From contig JAEDJA010000010.1 of assembly GCA_016296575.1 (NCBI GenBank), positions 19,248 through 83,247 on the forward strand: a stretch of DNA of 64,000 bases, given 5' to 3'. Below the pieces are notes generated by a model. That model had not been told where the DNA came from. It did not search any database and saw nothing but the letters and a program-made list of their open reading frames with translations. Position 1 is the stretch's first letter. Each line of letters opens with the position of its first letter. Shown here piece by piece: positions 46,601-57,012 of this stretch. The DNA is from Treponema sp. (GTDB taxonomy: Bacteria > Spirochaetota > Spirochaetia > Treponematales > Treponemataceae). Both the position numbers and the translations under genes were made by a program.

Positions 46601-49600
46601 CTCCAACAGTAACAGCCGATTTCAAATGGAGTGATGGTTCAGTAATAAACAGCGGAAACTGGTCAATTAATAATGCTGTTAAGATCACTAACATTGTGAT
46701 TGACGGAACAGGTTCTGAAGAAAAGAGCCGTTCATACTGTTATTCAAAGAAAGCTTCATTTGCAAATGATACAGAACGCGACAGTGAAACATGGACAGTC
46801 TTTAGTAAAACAGATACACCGGTTATTGATATTCCTGATGGCGAATACTATGTTCACTTAATGGCCGAAGACGAAGCCGGCAATAAATCTGCTGTAGTTA
46901 CATCACCAAAACTGAAGGTAGATACAACAGAACCTTCCCTGGATGTAGATGCATACACAGTAAATGTAAGTGATTCCAGCATAACTATTTCAGGTACTGT
47001 AAGCGACGAAGCTGGCCTTGATGATACAGCAGCCGTTACAATTTACACCAATGACAATGAATCTTCAAAAATTGTAATTGCAAAAAGTGCTCTTACAAAT
47101 GGAAATAAATTCTCAAAAACAGTTCCTCTTTCAAGTCTTTCAGAAGGTGATTTTACTATCAAAGTAGTTGCAAAAGACCTTTCTGGAAAAACAACAACTT
47201 ATGAAAAAACAGATAAGCACGATCTTACAGGTCCTGCCATTACAGTAATTTCTCCTTCTAATAACCTTGCTTCCGGAACATACACAAGTGACTGGCAGAA
47301 GGAATCAACTGTTACAGTCAGCGGAACAACTTCAGATGCTTCAACAGTAAAGAAGGTTTACTGGTCTAAAACAAAGTCAACAAAACCTTCTGGCGATCTT
47401 ACACAAAAAGCTTCCTGGGCTGGATGGACACCAGCAGGTGGATCAGCTTCATCTTGGAATTTTGATTTAAACAGTTTAAGTGAAGGAAATACTACAGTAT
47501 ATATTGCAGCTGTAGACGAACATGGAAATGCCGAAAGTCCACTAAAACTTACAGTTCGTGTAGACACAACTGCTCCAACTGTAACAGATATTAAATACAC
47601 TACAGACAATACTAACTGGTCTAATGTAGTAAACAATGACCTTACATTAAACAAGAGCAGGTTCAAACTCCAGGGAAACTATGCAGACAGCAATTCTGGT
47701 GTAAAAACAGTAAAAGCATATAAAAACGGTGTTCAGTTGGACGCTTCTGTATTCTCATCAAGTAATGGCACATGGACTATTGATGAAACTGCTGATGTTG
47801 TTTCTGATAATTCTTACAGCTACAAAATTGAAGTAGAAGACAATGTAGGAAGAAAGAAGACAGAAACTGTAAAAGTTCTGGTAGATACAACAAAACCTGA
47901 ATTTTCAGCTTTGAAGGTTGGTGGATTTGCTTATGCACAAGATAAATGGTCTGCAAAAAAGACATTCAGTCTTGATGGAACATGGACAGAAAACGGTAGT
48001 GGCGTAAAATCATTCAAATACTGGATAATCAGAAAAGATGCAAAAGATGATTCTCTTGTAGATGGTTATAATCCTTCTGGTAATAATGACGGAGAAATTA
48101 CTCTTGCAAAAGGTGCCTCAGGCTGGACATTTAAACAGAACTTCGACTTTGAAGATGGATATAACTACTTTATTGTAAAAGTTGAAGATAATGCCAAAAA
48201 CGTAAGTGATACAAAGGTATTTAATTTCAACGTTGATACAACACCACCAAATCTAACTATTACAAACGCATCAAACAATGGAAATAAAGTATTAGAAAGC
48301 ATTATCTATAAGAAATCTACAGATACTTTCACTATTGAAGGTACATTAAGCGACGACGTTTCATTTATTAATGCCTGGTACCCAATTCGAATTTTTGCTG
48401 GAAACTACGATAAAAATTATCTTGACTGGGATAGCGTTAATAATGATCATACAAAACCAGCCGGTCAGATTGCTCGCCTTGATTCACTAACTGGATCAAA
48501 AGATGATAAGGAAAAAACAGGAACATTCTCAACAACAATTAGCATTTCAGATCTTCCTAAAGACAGCGACGGCAACCTTCTTTCATCTTATGTAATTTCT
48601 GTAGTTGGTGAAGATTACAAAGAAAACAGAACAACACAGACATTTACTTTGAATATTGATGATGGACTTCCTTCTATCGATTCAAGTATTTCAAATCTTA
48701 TTGAAAGAAACGGAAAATCAAATAACGTAAATGGTGTTATTACTGTAAGCGGTGTAAACACAGATACAGATTCTGGTATTATTTCAAGCAATATTCAGGT
48801 ATTCAAAACAAAGAATAATGGTACAGCAGAGAGTCCTGATTACGTAAAGGATGGCAGCGCATTAACTTATACCGGTCTTATAACAAAGGATTCTGCAAAC
48901 ATTAAGTTCAGTCACACAATTGATACAAACGTTCTTAAAACAAAAGACGGTGATGACAAATACTATATCATTGAACTTTCTGCAACTGACCGTGCAAATA
49001 ATACAAATACAGTAGAACAGCTTATATACGCCGATCAGGACACAGATAAACCGGATATTTCTACAACAAACTGTAGTAAAACAACTCCTGCAGCAATCAA
49101 AGAAGGAGCTAACCTCTTTGACCAGACAGGTAATAACCAGATTAGTGCACTCATTGTAGACGATGATAAACTTTATTCTGTAACAGCAGAATACAGCATA
49201 GACGGAACTGTATGGACTAAGTTCTATGAAAAAACAGGAATTAACAGTGCAACATTTACAATGAATGCTCCACTTGTTAAATCACCTGAAGCTAATGCAA
49301 CAGCTCTTGAATTAGGAGAATACTATATCCGTATCACTGCAACAGATGCAAAAACTGGAAGTGAAAAAGCGGTATCTTCAACTACAGGTGAATTCAAGAT
49401 TGCTATTGATAATAAAGCTCCATCTGTTGAAAGTGTAACAATTGATGATACTGGTTATTCTGAAGGAACAATGTTCGTAAAAGAAGATCATACTGTTGTA
49501 CTTACAGTTTCTGATGACATTGAACCTGTCAAAGTAGAATACTCTGTTAAAAATGCAAATTCTTGGACAGCTTTGGCTAGTGGAACTGCAGTTGTATCAG

Positions 49601-52600
49601 GTAATAATACAAGAAAAACATTTACTCACAATATTACAGGTGCAGCTTCTTCTGATGAAGCAGGTTATGATTATCGAATTACCGATAAATACGACCGAAA
49701 ATCTGTAAAAACACTTACATATAAAGTAGATAATACAACACCAGCAAAAGCCTCTGGCTGGGATTCTATGATTACTGTTACTCCTGCAGCTGATGCAACC
49801 AGCGGTTATATGAAATCAGGCACAGTTACAATTAAAGGTGCTGATGGTATTGTAACCGACGATCACCTGGCATCAACAATAGATGTAAGTGCAACAGGAG
49901 ATGACAGTTTCTCTTCAAAAACTACAAATGAAAGTGAAAACAACAGCACAGACTCAGAAAAGAATGGTGCATTCAGTGATCAGCGAGAATACAAAGACGG
50001 TATTTCAACTGTTACATATACTTTCAAAGATAAAGCCGGTCACGAAGTAAGCGTAGACAAGACAATCAAAATTGATACAAAAGCTCCTGAGCTGGTAGCA
50101 AACTCTGTAACTGTAAAGAACGGAACTACAGATGCCGCAATGAACTCGGAAAGTGTTGTTAAAGAAGATTCTGTAAAAGTAACCTTCACTGCCCTTGATG
50201 CCTTTGGTGGAACAGGTGGAGAAACTTCTTCAAGCAAGAACAATGTTTCAAACCTTAAGAAAGCATACATTGGTAAGGGAAGCGGATTTACTAAGAATCT
50301 TGCAGAAATTGATCTTACTGGAAAAAAACAAACCGTTTCTAATCAGGTTATCAGCATTGCTTCTACTGTAAAAGATTCCGATAATACACAGCTCTTTACA
50401 GACGGTCTTACAGAACTGTATATCCGCCTTGAAGATAATGCAGGAAACGTTTCAGAAGATATACTTCTCTGTTCATTTACAATTGACCGTACAAATCCAA
50501 AAGTTGAATACTCAGGTATTCGAAACAATGCAACTGTTTATAAAAAAGTAGCTTTTGATGCAAAATGTACAGACAAAAACCTTGCTGAAACAGCTAAGCC
50601 AGTTGTAATAGTTGGTGAAATAGTAATTTATGATGGAAATAAAAATCCAGTTGTAAATACAAAAAGTATAACAGTAACTCAGGATACAACAGATAAAACT
50701 CTGTGGCACTTTACAAATGTTGATACAACTAAGTTTGACGATGGAAAGACAGTATTCCAGGTAATGTTTGCAGATAAAGCAGGTAATGAATCTGAACAGA
50801 CCCTTACTGTAAATATTGATCAGGATGCTGACCGTCCTGTAATTACTTTCAACAACCTTAATCCTAATCCTACTACTAAAACAACTATTGGTAGTAAAAC
50901 ACTTTCCGGATCTATTGAAGATTCAGATGGACCAGTACAATACTTTGGCATTAAGTTTAAAGCTGAAGACGACTATTTTGATCTGGTTACTGCTAAAAAA
51001 GTAACCGGAACAACCTGGACATACGACGGAAGTGATGCAGAAGGAACTTACTCTGTTTACATTAAAGTAATTGACGCTGCAAATAGAAAATTTGAAACAA
51101 GAGCTTATTATGAACACGAAAAAACTGATGCCGAAAAAGCAAAAGCCGATTTGAGTATGCCAAAAATGCATATGTCAGGTAAAAATGAAGCAGCAGATTA
51201 CTCTGGGCTTCCATTTAAATATGCCATTGATAAAAACCCTCCAACTGTTGATTCGATAAAAATTGCTGCATGGAATGGAACTTCTTATGATGCTTTTGCA
51301 GATTACAAACCAAGTTCGTACTTTGGTGGAGTAAAGAGAAAGGCTATACTTAGAATTAAAGCCAGTGATACAATTAAAGATGCAGCTGGGGAAAAACTGA
51401 CTGTAAAGGTAAATTATAACAATCTTTCTACTCCAATAGAAGCAGCTTGGAATGATGAAACCGATACTGCAAATCAGGGATATGAATGCGAAATTGAATT
51501 CCCAACTACAACAGAAGGAGAAGGTCTTTTCCTTGTAAATATTGAAGCCTACGATGATACAGTTACTCCGGGTCGCAAAACCCTGAACTTTGCAATTGAT
51601 AATTCGGCTACACATGAATTAAAGAATATTGCACCGGCTTCAAGCATTACAATTACTGGTGAAGTAAGTCTTAAAGGTATAGTACAGGATACAAAACTGT
51701 ATTCTCCTTTAAGCAAAATGGAATTCTTTGTTCCAACTTATTCAGATAAAGATAAATTCCCTGCAAACAAAGCAGAAGATAATGAAATTTTATGGATTTC
51801 TGAAGGTACAAATACAGCTCAGTACAAATTTACACGTGATTCATCAACATGGAACCTTGTAATTGCAGAAAGTAATCTTGCTTCTTCTGGAAATATTCTG
51901 ACTGCCTATTCAGGTTATCTGGATAATGCAACAAATACTTACCTTATTCCGGTTTGGTTCCGCCTTACAGATGAAGTAGGAAACTGCAGTTATGGACGAC
52001 ACACAGTAAAATACGATCCAGATGGCGATAAACCTTCTCTGGTAGTTACAAGTCCTGAACATGACTCATTTGTTACAATGAGAGATGAAACACGAAAACC
52101 ATATGTTATTCTTGGTGGAGAAATCCGAGTTATGGGTACTGCATCAGATAACGAAGGTGTTAAAGGAATTTATGTTCAGTACGACGTAAATGGTGACGGC
52201 CAGTTTGATTCAAAAGATATTGAATGGCTTAGTGAAAATGGATTCACAATTGAAAATCCTATTCCTGCAACAAACCTTGGTTCAAATGATAATGACAAAT
52301 GGGGTGTAAAAGCTTCAGGTACATACAGCTGGCAGGCCAAATTCAATGCAGTAAAACTCAAGGATAAACCACCTGTATCTGGTGATTTCTCACTTGAAAT
52401 TGGTGCAAAGAATGATAAAGGCGAATTAATTAATACAGACAATAAAACATTGAATATCCGATGTCGTGCCGTAGATACCGATGCATCTACAGCTCTTGCC
52501 AGCGGATGGTCTGATACAATTCATGTTTCTGTAAATAACCTTATTCCTTCATTCTCAGAATTCAAACTTAATCGATATGACAGCGATGCCGAAAATGCTA

Positions 52601-55600
52601 AACTTCTTGAATCAATTGAGTATGAAAAAGATATGTACATAAGTGGTCCATACTGGTATCTGGAAGGTTCTGTAAAAGATAACAGTTCATTCTCAGAAAT
52701 CAGCTTTACTAATAAAGTAGGAAATGATCTTTCAGCTCCTGTTTTGGTGGCTGATCAGAAAGAATACACTTTCAAACTTCCTGTTGTTGGAACGGTATCA
52801 GCTTCTACACCTGAAACATTTGGTTTGCGTATCTTTGTAAAAGACAATGATAGTGATACTGCCGGAAAGAAAGAGAACGAAGTAACATTCTCTATCAATA
52901 TTGATAATAAAGTTCCTGAATTCCAGGATGGTACAAAAGAAGAACCTCTTGTAATTTTCCCGAATCCTTACGGAGCTGATACAAACAAACTTACAGACAA
53001 AAACTTCCTGAAAAATTCTAACGGTTCTTTGGTAACAATATCTTCAAAAGTTAAAGAAGAAGGTGCCGGCTTCAAAACTGCAGCTATCTTTGTAAAACGT
53101 CCAGGAGATACTGGAAAAACATACGCTGTATACAAAGAAGGCAGTACAAGTACTGGTTATCCTACAGAAATGTCAGCTACAGCGGACACAGCGGCTGCAG
53201 ATGATACATTCTATAATGCCCATGGACTTCCTGTTCTTAGAAAAACAGCTACTCCAACTGCTGTAAACAAGATTACAGTATCTGGAATTAAAGATGAAGT
53301 ATCTGGAATTAAAGACATCATAAATGTTAGAAAGAGTGGTCTTGTTTATATCAACGGTGGGTACCGTACTATAAAAGGCATAACAAAAGGCATAACTGAT
53401 GATGATGTAGTAGTTGAACTGGATGCCAATGTTGTAGACACGTCAGCAGCTTCTATAACTGTAGATTTTGTTTATGCCATGACTGTAAATAACAAAGGTG
53501 AAACTCTTGATACAACTCCAAGTAAGTTGAATGAAATTAAAGGTGATGATGATGATGGTTTCCAGGAACATTACACAACAAGCGGACCTTACACTACCTG
53601 GGAAGCCACATTTGACTCTTCAAAGATTCCTGATGGTGATGTAGAAATCCACGTAGTTGTATTTGACCGCGCCGGAAACATGGTTCACGGAAAAGTTAAT
53701 ACTCGTATTTCAAACAATCCTCCACGTATTGCCCGCGTAACTTTGGCAACTGAATTCAATGGGGTAGATGGATATTCAGAAGACAGAGACTTGCTTACAT
53801 CAACAAACGAAGTAAAGAAATTCAATTCTTTGAAACCTACAGAAGGTGTTGCTATTTGGAATCTCGATACAACAACAAACGGTGAACTCTGGACTGTAAA
53901 AAATAAACTTAGAATCACACCGGAAATTGTTGGTGGAAACGTGAAAAAAGAAGCTGAATATTCATTCTATATTTATGCAAACAAGCAGGTTTTGAAATCA
54001 GCACCAGACGGAGAAACAGAAGCGGAAAAAACAACAAGAGAAGCCGAAAATGAGGAGATAATTGCCGCTACTAGAATGGATCAGTGCGATGTAGCAAAAC
54101 TGAAACCATTTAATAAAGGTGATACAGTAGAGTATTCAAATGATGAAATTGGTTCTTCTGGTGAAAATGGTGAAATCTACTATAAATTCAGCATTTGGGA
54201 CAGTACAGAAGGATCAACACCTGGAAGTGGCTATGAAGGTGCTGTTATCAACATTAAAATGAAACAGGACATTGAAGATAATGAAAAACCTGTAACTGTT
54301 GTAGACAAGTTCTTCTGGAAAGATAATACAGACAACTCTCTTTATGGAAACAGCAGCAACAACGGTCATATTGAACTTGAAGCTGATGTTGAAAAAGCAA
54401 AGTCTATGACAGGCTATCCATTTGACCCCAAAACTCCAAAAGTATCCGGTAAGATTACTATCCGCGGATCTGCTTACGATAACCACAGATTGAGTACATT
54501 GTGGATTTCAGCACGTGATAGTGATTCTAATGAGGTGTTTGCTTTCTTAAATGAAGTTGGCGAAGGTGAAAACAAAGTATCTAACAAGGATTCAACAGAA
54601 AATAGTAAAACAAAAGATTACTATAAGGTTGCTGAATACACACCAGGTACAGGTTGGTCTTCTGCTATTGATAAGTTTAGTTCATATGGATGGAAATTTA
54701 CTGTAACAAAAGACGAACTCACACAGCATGGTCATTACGTAGAATGGCAGCTTGACTGGGATACCCAGAAAATGAGTTCAAAAACAAAGAAAGGCCTTGT
54801 ATTCACAATGCTTGCAAAAGATGCCGTAGCAAATACAACAGGAACCAACAAAGATGAAGACTATAAAAACGGATCCGACAAAAACGATGCCACTGCCAAC
54901 CACGGCCGCAACCGCCCAACTTACGAAATGGACGTTGTACCTTACATTAAGGCAGTAAAAACTTCTTTGTCTGGAACTTATGCAGCTCAGAAAGCAAGTG
55001 TCTACAACCGAACAGCCCTTGGTAATTACCCTGTAAGAACTCCAGCATCAAACCGTGAAACTGAAAACGGATATAAAAATAATGTAGCTCTCACAACAAC
55101 ACCTGAAACAGTAATGCTCTATGGTTTCAACTTGAACCATAGTACAAATGCAGTTACTCTTGATGGAAATGTAACTTCAGCAGCACAAACAGCAGCAAAA
55201 ACGTCAGAAGATAAATACGTTTCCTACGATTGTGAAACAGTCAGCTTCAGTGTAAAAGATCTTCTTTCAGGAAACCTTGAAATGACTGTAAATAATGTAC
55301 CTATTATCAACAACTTCAATAACAATGATGCCAAAGGTACAGCAGCTACAGATAATCTTACAACATACGCCAATGCAAACAAGTACGGCTACAACCGTCA
55401 GCCAAACAACAGTAACAACAACAACCTCACCGACGACGTTGTCTTCGATGTCTGGGAATTCAACGATAAGGCCGCTTTGCCTTTGAACGGTTTGTTAGGG
55501 GGCGTAAGAATGCAGATTAACCCAGAAAATAATATGATCCAGTACGCCTTCTCAAATGGTTCACAGTATTTAAGTATGGGTGGTAAAGCTAGAAGTGATA

Positions 55601-56958
55601 ACTATGGAACAACCAGTGGAAATTCATATTCTTCAAAATATTGGTCTATGAACTGGGATACATATTCTGCATCTTCTATTGGTTTCCATATTGATTCATT
55701 TGGAAACACATATGCCACAGGTGAAGGTGGTGATACACATGGTACATATGGTGATAAAGGTGGTGCAGACTACTTTGATTTGTTTACTGATCGACTAAAT
55801 ATAGAAGGACGAAAAGCATGTTCAACAGGCACCAACCATGAGGGGGCTTATAAATTAGTTTCTAATCTCAAAGATGATCATATGGATAAAGAACGAGTAA
55901 AATCTGTTTCTATGGTTTCAAATGGCAATAATTTCTATATGGCATACTATGATTCCATTAACGGTGAAATTGCTTTCCGCGCAGGAAAGTGGGGCGCTAC
56001 AAATTCTGATAAACCATGGGATAACGGAAATAATACTATGTTTAGTAGCAAAGAAGATGCATATCAGGCTATTGCTGGAAACAGAGTAAAGAAAGAAGGG
56101 CACGAGAATGCTTCAAAATATGTTTCAATTGCTGTAGTACCTCCAAAGGATAAAGTTGACGCATTTGGTACTGAAGGCCAACCTGATTATGTTCCTGAAC
56201 AAGCAGCAATACCTGAAACTGTAGTAGCAGTTTGGTATGATGGCCAGGCACTTAAATATGCTTATATCAGTGATCCTCAAAATAAGATTAGTACTATTCA
56301 AACAGATAAGAATGCTGCAGGTTGGGAAGGTACAAAAACTATCTTTGCTAGTGGTGGTTTGGACTGCCAGATTAAAGTTGACTCTAGTAATGGTATTCAT
56401 ATAGCAGCCCAGGATTCAAGTGGTAATGTAAAATACGCTTATTTAAGCTCATACAACGCTGAATATGCAGAAAGTACAAATTCTTGTTATGTAGATTGTG
56501 GTTCAGTAGGTTCAAATCTTACTCTGGATGTAGCAAAGGTAGGAGAAAACCAGGTTCCTTATATCAGTTACTATAGTTCAGAAACCAAAAAAGCAAAATA
56601 TGCTTACCGCAGTAATTTAACAAATGAACTGCAAGATGGACACAACAGGAAAACATATACTGGAAACTGGGAAATTGCTTATGTTCCATCAGGCAGCCGA
56701 CTTGTTATGAATTCAGCAGAAAAAATCAATGTAGGTGTTTGGAAAGCGGATGGTGTTTTGAACTGGTCTACAACTAATGGAAATGAGCCAGCAGAAGACG
56801 AATCAAATATTGGTAAAAGTTATGTAACAGTAACTGGAGCCTCTAATACAAGTACTTGTATCAGTGTAACTTACGGAAACGGTTCTAAGAACGCTGTACT
56901 TGGCTACCAGATTGCCAACGGTGGTGGATCGTGTCTTGAAACTGCACAGAAGAGGTAA
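43633..56958 (+). CDS. Giant Ig-like repeat lipoprotein 2
   Basis: The 4,441-residue paralogue of the preceding gene starts 69 bases after it, with GAGGT before the ATG, so the two are probably co-transcribed. The lipobox region (STISCEVGLG) and next residues (VDVDRPTVEISYP) match gene 1 closely. About 20 Ig-like units follow (boundary motifs IDNTAPFF, VDTTAPTV, VDTTKPEF, IDTKAPEL, IDRTNPKV), an EF-hand loop DVNGDGQFDSKD at 52183-52218, and the C-terminal module (nt 54940 on) with RTALGNYPVRTP, FDVWEFNDKAALPL and SCLETAQKR. Similarity to gene 1 is spread along the whole length and clear mainly at protein level, so the duplication is old. The role is probably surface attachment or structure. 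Confidence 0.88.
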   Translation: MKRMKKRLLRNAVSAALTLLLIGSTISCEVGLGTSVDVDRPTVEISYPPKKEAVIRDWFVVSGNAGDDKGMDYIRVTVTNLSSGVQEDVITLSQNGSTQTNWKIKLNENPVYDSELGIYRYKLLDGKYSIDAEAVDLEGKSSGLSSIVVEIDNTAPFFISNKPGSELVNYPSEYGSDLNIAGTVAEDHDLYKMEMVVTKSDGTSETLVKTNIPTADVDNGVSFAKWDDDSTKYKVLYGNNIDAGDITFVTSITLEDSAKVFQDPSDKEGVANGNKTSNFYITDKLHQLIAKNQKGLNASEIKDVLNGTSTLDSTIQNEVKTVLKEKKSPNVYFSLNPKNSPSYNIGAFAYKTNDKIGAEASNGMTISVQYTSGLDQKQIEPSSTAVYLLGPVVTKDYTSNKAALEKAIFVDKNWIKVANSFDETAGKYKHELNCDEETVEGNTLYYYTTNGIKLEVKELDNVNPNFAMDQASTSFNYEYTLPAGMKAGRYYFVVAVGRDKGSDTISCVNGSYYGFKGISSGGSDKVVIDAENKAQNLNLKNSSFTNSKVLKYSGTVESDFDIEKVKCKVSVKKDGVVPANTPFDLPPQETSNAWSFEFNLDDYASSWYEDEKEYELEFEFTGVKTESQGDTPSESRNVTVDLVKPQVDIQAVTPYVESGSDVLLNDKVEIAISASDSSLDSWDFTIKVGGEDKTAKIKADETFIADNTDYIKNRKVIIPTSAFDNKTFEVIITVKDKAGNDNKYSTSEYFNKKTVKIDQSSDYARIEDASVDSTLNFENDSHVKTINVNTRNFFNKGSDSSGIITLTAKDDDNVMTVEAFYKLNGESGDGTSFYKEENIKKKEATVHIPLKTSTSAFATGDYIITVKVTEENNKVTTETYKVVVADKPAIQITSQNDLFKQKAETVMVMGKVTGKDVTITGTYKVDDDDTPQSIGTITYDKTKTGTVEIGTIKENTDKTSGTVTAEYTAKDVYDQVSNKVTYTYKIDGTAPTVTADFKWSDGSVINSGNWSINNAVKITNIVIDGTGSEEKSRSYCYSKKASFANDTERDSETWTVFSKTDTPVIDIPDGEYYVHLMAEDEAGNKSAVVTSPKLKVDTTEPSLDVDAYTVNVSDSSITISGTVSDEAGLDDTAAVTIYTNDNESSKIVIAKSALTNGNKFSKTVPLSSLSEGDFTIKVVAKDLSGKTTTYEKTDKHDLTGPAITVISPSNNLASGTYTSDWQKESTVTVSGTTSDASTVKKVYWSKTKSTKPSGDLTQKASWAGWTPAGGSASSWNFDLNSLSEGNTTVYIAAVDEHGNAESPLKLTVRVDTTAPTVTDIKYTTDNTNWSNVVNNDLTLNKSRFKLQGNYADSNSGVKTVKAYKNGVQLDASVFSSSNGTWTIDETADVVSDNSYSYKIEVEDNVGRKKTETVKVLVDTTKPEFSALKVGGFAYAQDKWSAKKTFSLDGTWTENGSGVKSFKYWIIRKDAKDDSLVDGYNPSGNNDGEITLAKGASGWTFKQNFDFEDGYNYFIVKVEDNAKNVSDTKVFNFNVDTTPPNLTITNASNNGNKVLESIIYKKSTDTFTIEGTLSDDVSFINAWYPIRIFAGNYDKNYLDWDSVNNDHTKPAGQIARLDSLTGSKDDKEKTGTFSTTISISDLPKDSDGNLLSSYVISVVGEDYKENRTTQTFTLNIDDGLPSIDSSISNLIERNGKSNNVNGVITVSGVNTDTDSGIISSNIQVFKTKNNGTAESPDYVKDGSALTYTGLITKDSANIKFSHTIDTNVLKTKDGDDKYYIIELSATDRANNTNTVEQLIYADQDTDKPDISTTNCSKTTPAAIKEGANLFDQTGNNQISALIVDDDKLYSVTAEYSIDGTVWTKFYEKTGINSATFTMNAPLVKSPEANATALELGEYYIRITATDAKTGSEKAVSSTTGEFKIAIDNKAPSVESVTIDDTGYSEGTMFVKEDHTVVLTVSDDIEPVKVEYSVKNANSWTALASGTAVVSGNNTRKTFTHNITGAASSDEAGYDYRITDKYDRKSVKTLTYKVDNTTPAKASGWDSMITVTPAADATSGYMKSGTVTIKGADGIVTDDHLASTIDVSATGDDSFSSKTTNESENNSTDSEKNGAFSDQREYKDGISTVTYTFKDKAGHEVSVDKTIKIDTKAPELVANSVTVKNGTTDAAMNSESVVKEDSVKVTFTALDAFGGTGGETSSSKNNVSNLKKAYIGKGSGFTKNLAEIDLTGKKQTVSNQVISIASTVKDSDNTQLFTDGLTELYIRLEDNAGNVSEDILLCSFTIDRTNPKVEYSGIRNNATVYKKVAFDAKCTDKNLAETAKPVVIVGEIVIYDGNKNPVVNTKSITVTQDTTDKTLWHFTNVDTTKFDDGKTVFQVMFADKAGNESEQTLTVNIDQDADRPVITFNNLNPNPTTKTTIGSKTLSGSIEDSDGPVQYFGIKFKAEDDYFDLVTAKKVTGTTWTYDGSDAEGTYSVYIKVIDAANRKFETRAYYEHEKTDAEKAKADLSMPKMHMSGKNEAADYSGLPFKYAIDKNPPTVDSIKIAAWNGTSYDAFADYKPSSYFGGVKRKAILRIKASDTIKDAAGEKLTVKVNYNNLSTPIEAAWNDETDTANQGYECEIEFPTTTEGEGLFLVNIEAYDDTVTPGRKTLNFAIDNSATHELKNIAPASSITITGEVSLKGIVQDTKLYSPLSKMEFFVPTYSDKDKFPANKAEDNEILWISEGTNTAQYKFTRDSSTWNLVIAESNLASSGNILTAYSGYLDNATNTYLIPVWFRLTDEVGNCSYGRHTVKYDPDGDKPSLVVTSPEHDSFVTMRDETRKPYVILGGEIRVMGTASDNEGVKGIYVQYDVNGDGQFDSKDIEWLSENGFTIENPIPATNLGSNDNDKWGVKASGTYSWQAKFNAVKLKDKPPVSGDFSLEIGAKNDKGELINTDNKTLNIRCRAVDTDASTALASGWSDTIHVSVNNLIPSFSEFKLNRYDSDAENAKLLESIEYEKDMYISGPYWYLEGSVKDNSSFSEISFTNKVGNDLSAPVLVADQKEYTFKLPVVGTVSASTPETFGLRIFVKDNDSDTAGKKENEVTFSINIDNKVPEFQDGTKEEPLVIFPNPYGADTNKLTDKNFLKNSNGSLVTISSKVKEEGAGFKTAAIFVKRPGDTGKTYAVYKEGSTSTGYPTEMSATADTAAADDTFYNAHGLPVLRKTATPTAVNKITVSGIKDEVSGIKDIINVRKSGLVYINGGYRTIKGITKGITDDDVVVELDANVVDTSAASITVDFVYAMTVNNKGETLDTTPSKLNEIKGDDDDGFQEHYTTSGPYTTWEATFDSSKIPDGDVEIHVVVFDRAGNMVHGKVNTRISNNPPRIARVTLATEFNGVDGYSEDRDLLTSTNEVKKFNSLKPTEGVAIWNLDTTTNGELWTVKNKLRITPEIVGGNVKKEAEYSFYIYANKQVLKSAPDGETEAEKTTREAENEEIIAATRMDQCDVAKLKPFNKGDTVEYSNDEIGSSGENGEIYYKFSIWDSTEGSTPGSGYEGAVINIKMKQDIEDNEKPVTVVDKFFWKDNTDNSLYGNSSNNGHIELEADVEKAKSMTGYPFDPKTPKVSGKITIRGSAYDNHRLSTLWISARDSDSNEVFAFLNEVGEGENKVSNKDSTENSKTKDYYKVAEYTPGTGWSSAIDKFSSYGWKFTVTKDELTQHGHYVEWQLDWDTQKMSSKTKKGLVFTMLAKDAVANTTGTNKDEDYKNGSDKNDATANHGRNRPTYEMDVVPYIKAVKTSLSGTYAAQKASVYNRTALGNYPVRTPASNRETENGYKNNVALTTTPETVMLYGFNLNHSTNAVTLDGNVTSAAQTAAKTSEDKYVSYDCETVSFSVKDLLSGNLEMTVNNVPIINNFNNNDAKGTAATDNLTTYANANKYGYNRQPNNSNNNNLTDDVVFDVWEFNDKAALPLNGLLGGVRMQINPENNMIQYAFSNGSQYLSMGGKARSDNYGTTSGNSYSSKYWSMNWDTYSASSIGFHIDSFGNTYATGEGGDTHGTYGDKGGADYFDLFTDRLNIEGRKACSTGTNHEGAYKLVSNLKDDHMDKERVKSVSMVSNGNNFYMAYYDSINGEIAFRAGKWGATNSDKPWDNGNNTMFSSKEDAYQAIAGNRVKKEGHENASKYVSIAVVPPKDKVDAFGTEGQPDYVPEQAAIPETVVAVWYDGQALKYAYISDPQNKISTIQTDKNAAGWEGTKTIFASGGLDCQIKVDSSNGIHIAAQDSSGNVKYAYLSSYNAEYAESTNSCYVDCGSVGSNLTLDVAKVGENQVPYISYYSSETKKAKYAYRSNLTNELQDGHNRKTYTGNWEIAYVPSGSRLVMNSAEKINVGVWKADGVLNWSTTNGNEPAEDESNIGKSYVTVTGASNTSTCISVTYGNGSKNAVLGYQIANGGGSCLETAQKR
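52183..52218 (+). other. EF-hand-like calcium loop in giant lipoprotein 2
   Basis: DVNGDGQFDSKD fits the EF-hand loop at positions 1, 3, 5, 9 and 12 and sits at the same place as the loop at 38779 in paralogue 1, so it is kept by selection. Confidence 0.65.
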
Positions 56959-56974
56959 AATAACTGAGGCTCAA

Positions 56975-57012
56975 GCCGCTGCAACAAAAAAAAACTTGTT
57001 GCGGTAACTTGA
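56975..57012 (+). terminator. Hairpin after giant lipoprotein gene 2, probable terminator
   Basis: GCAACAA (56981-56987) pairs with TTGTTGC around an A-rich loop, extended by CCGC/GCGG-like and TCAAG/CTTGA pairs. A short T-rich stretch (CATATTTTTATTA) follows. Confidence 0.55.
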
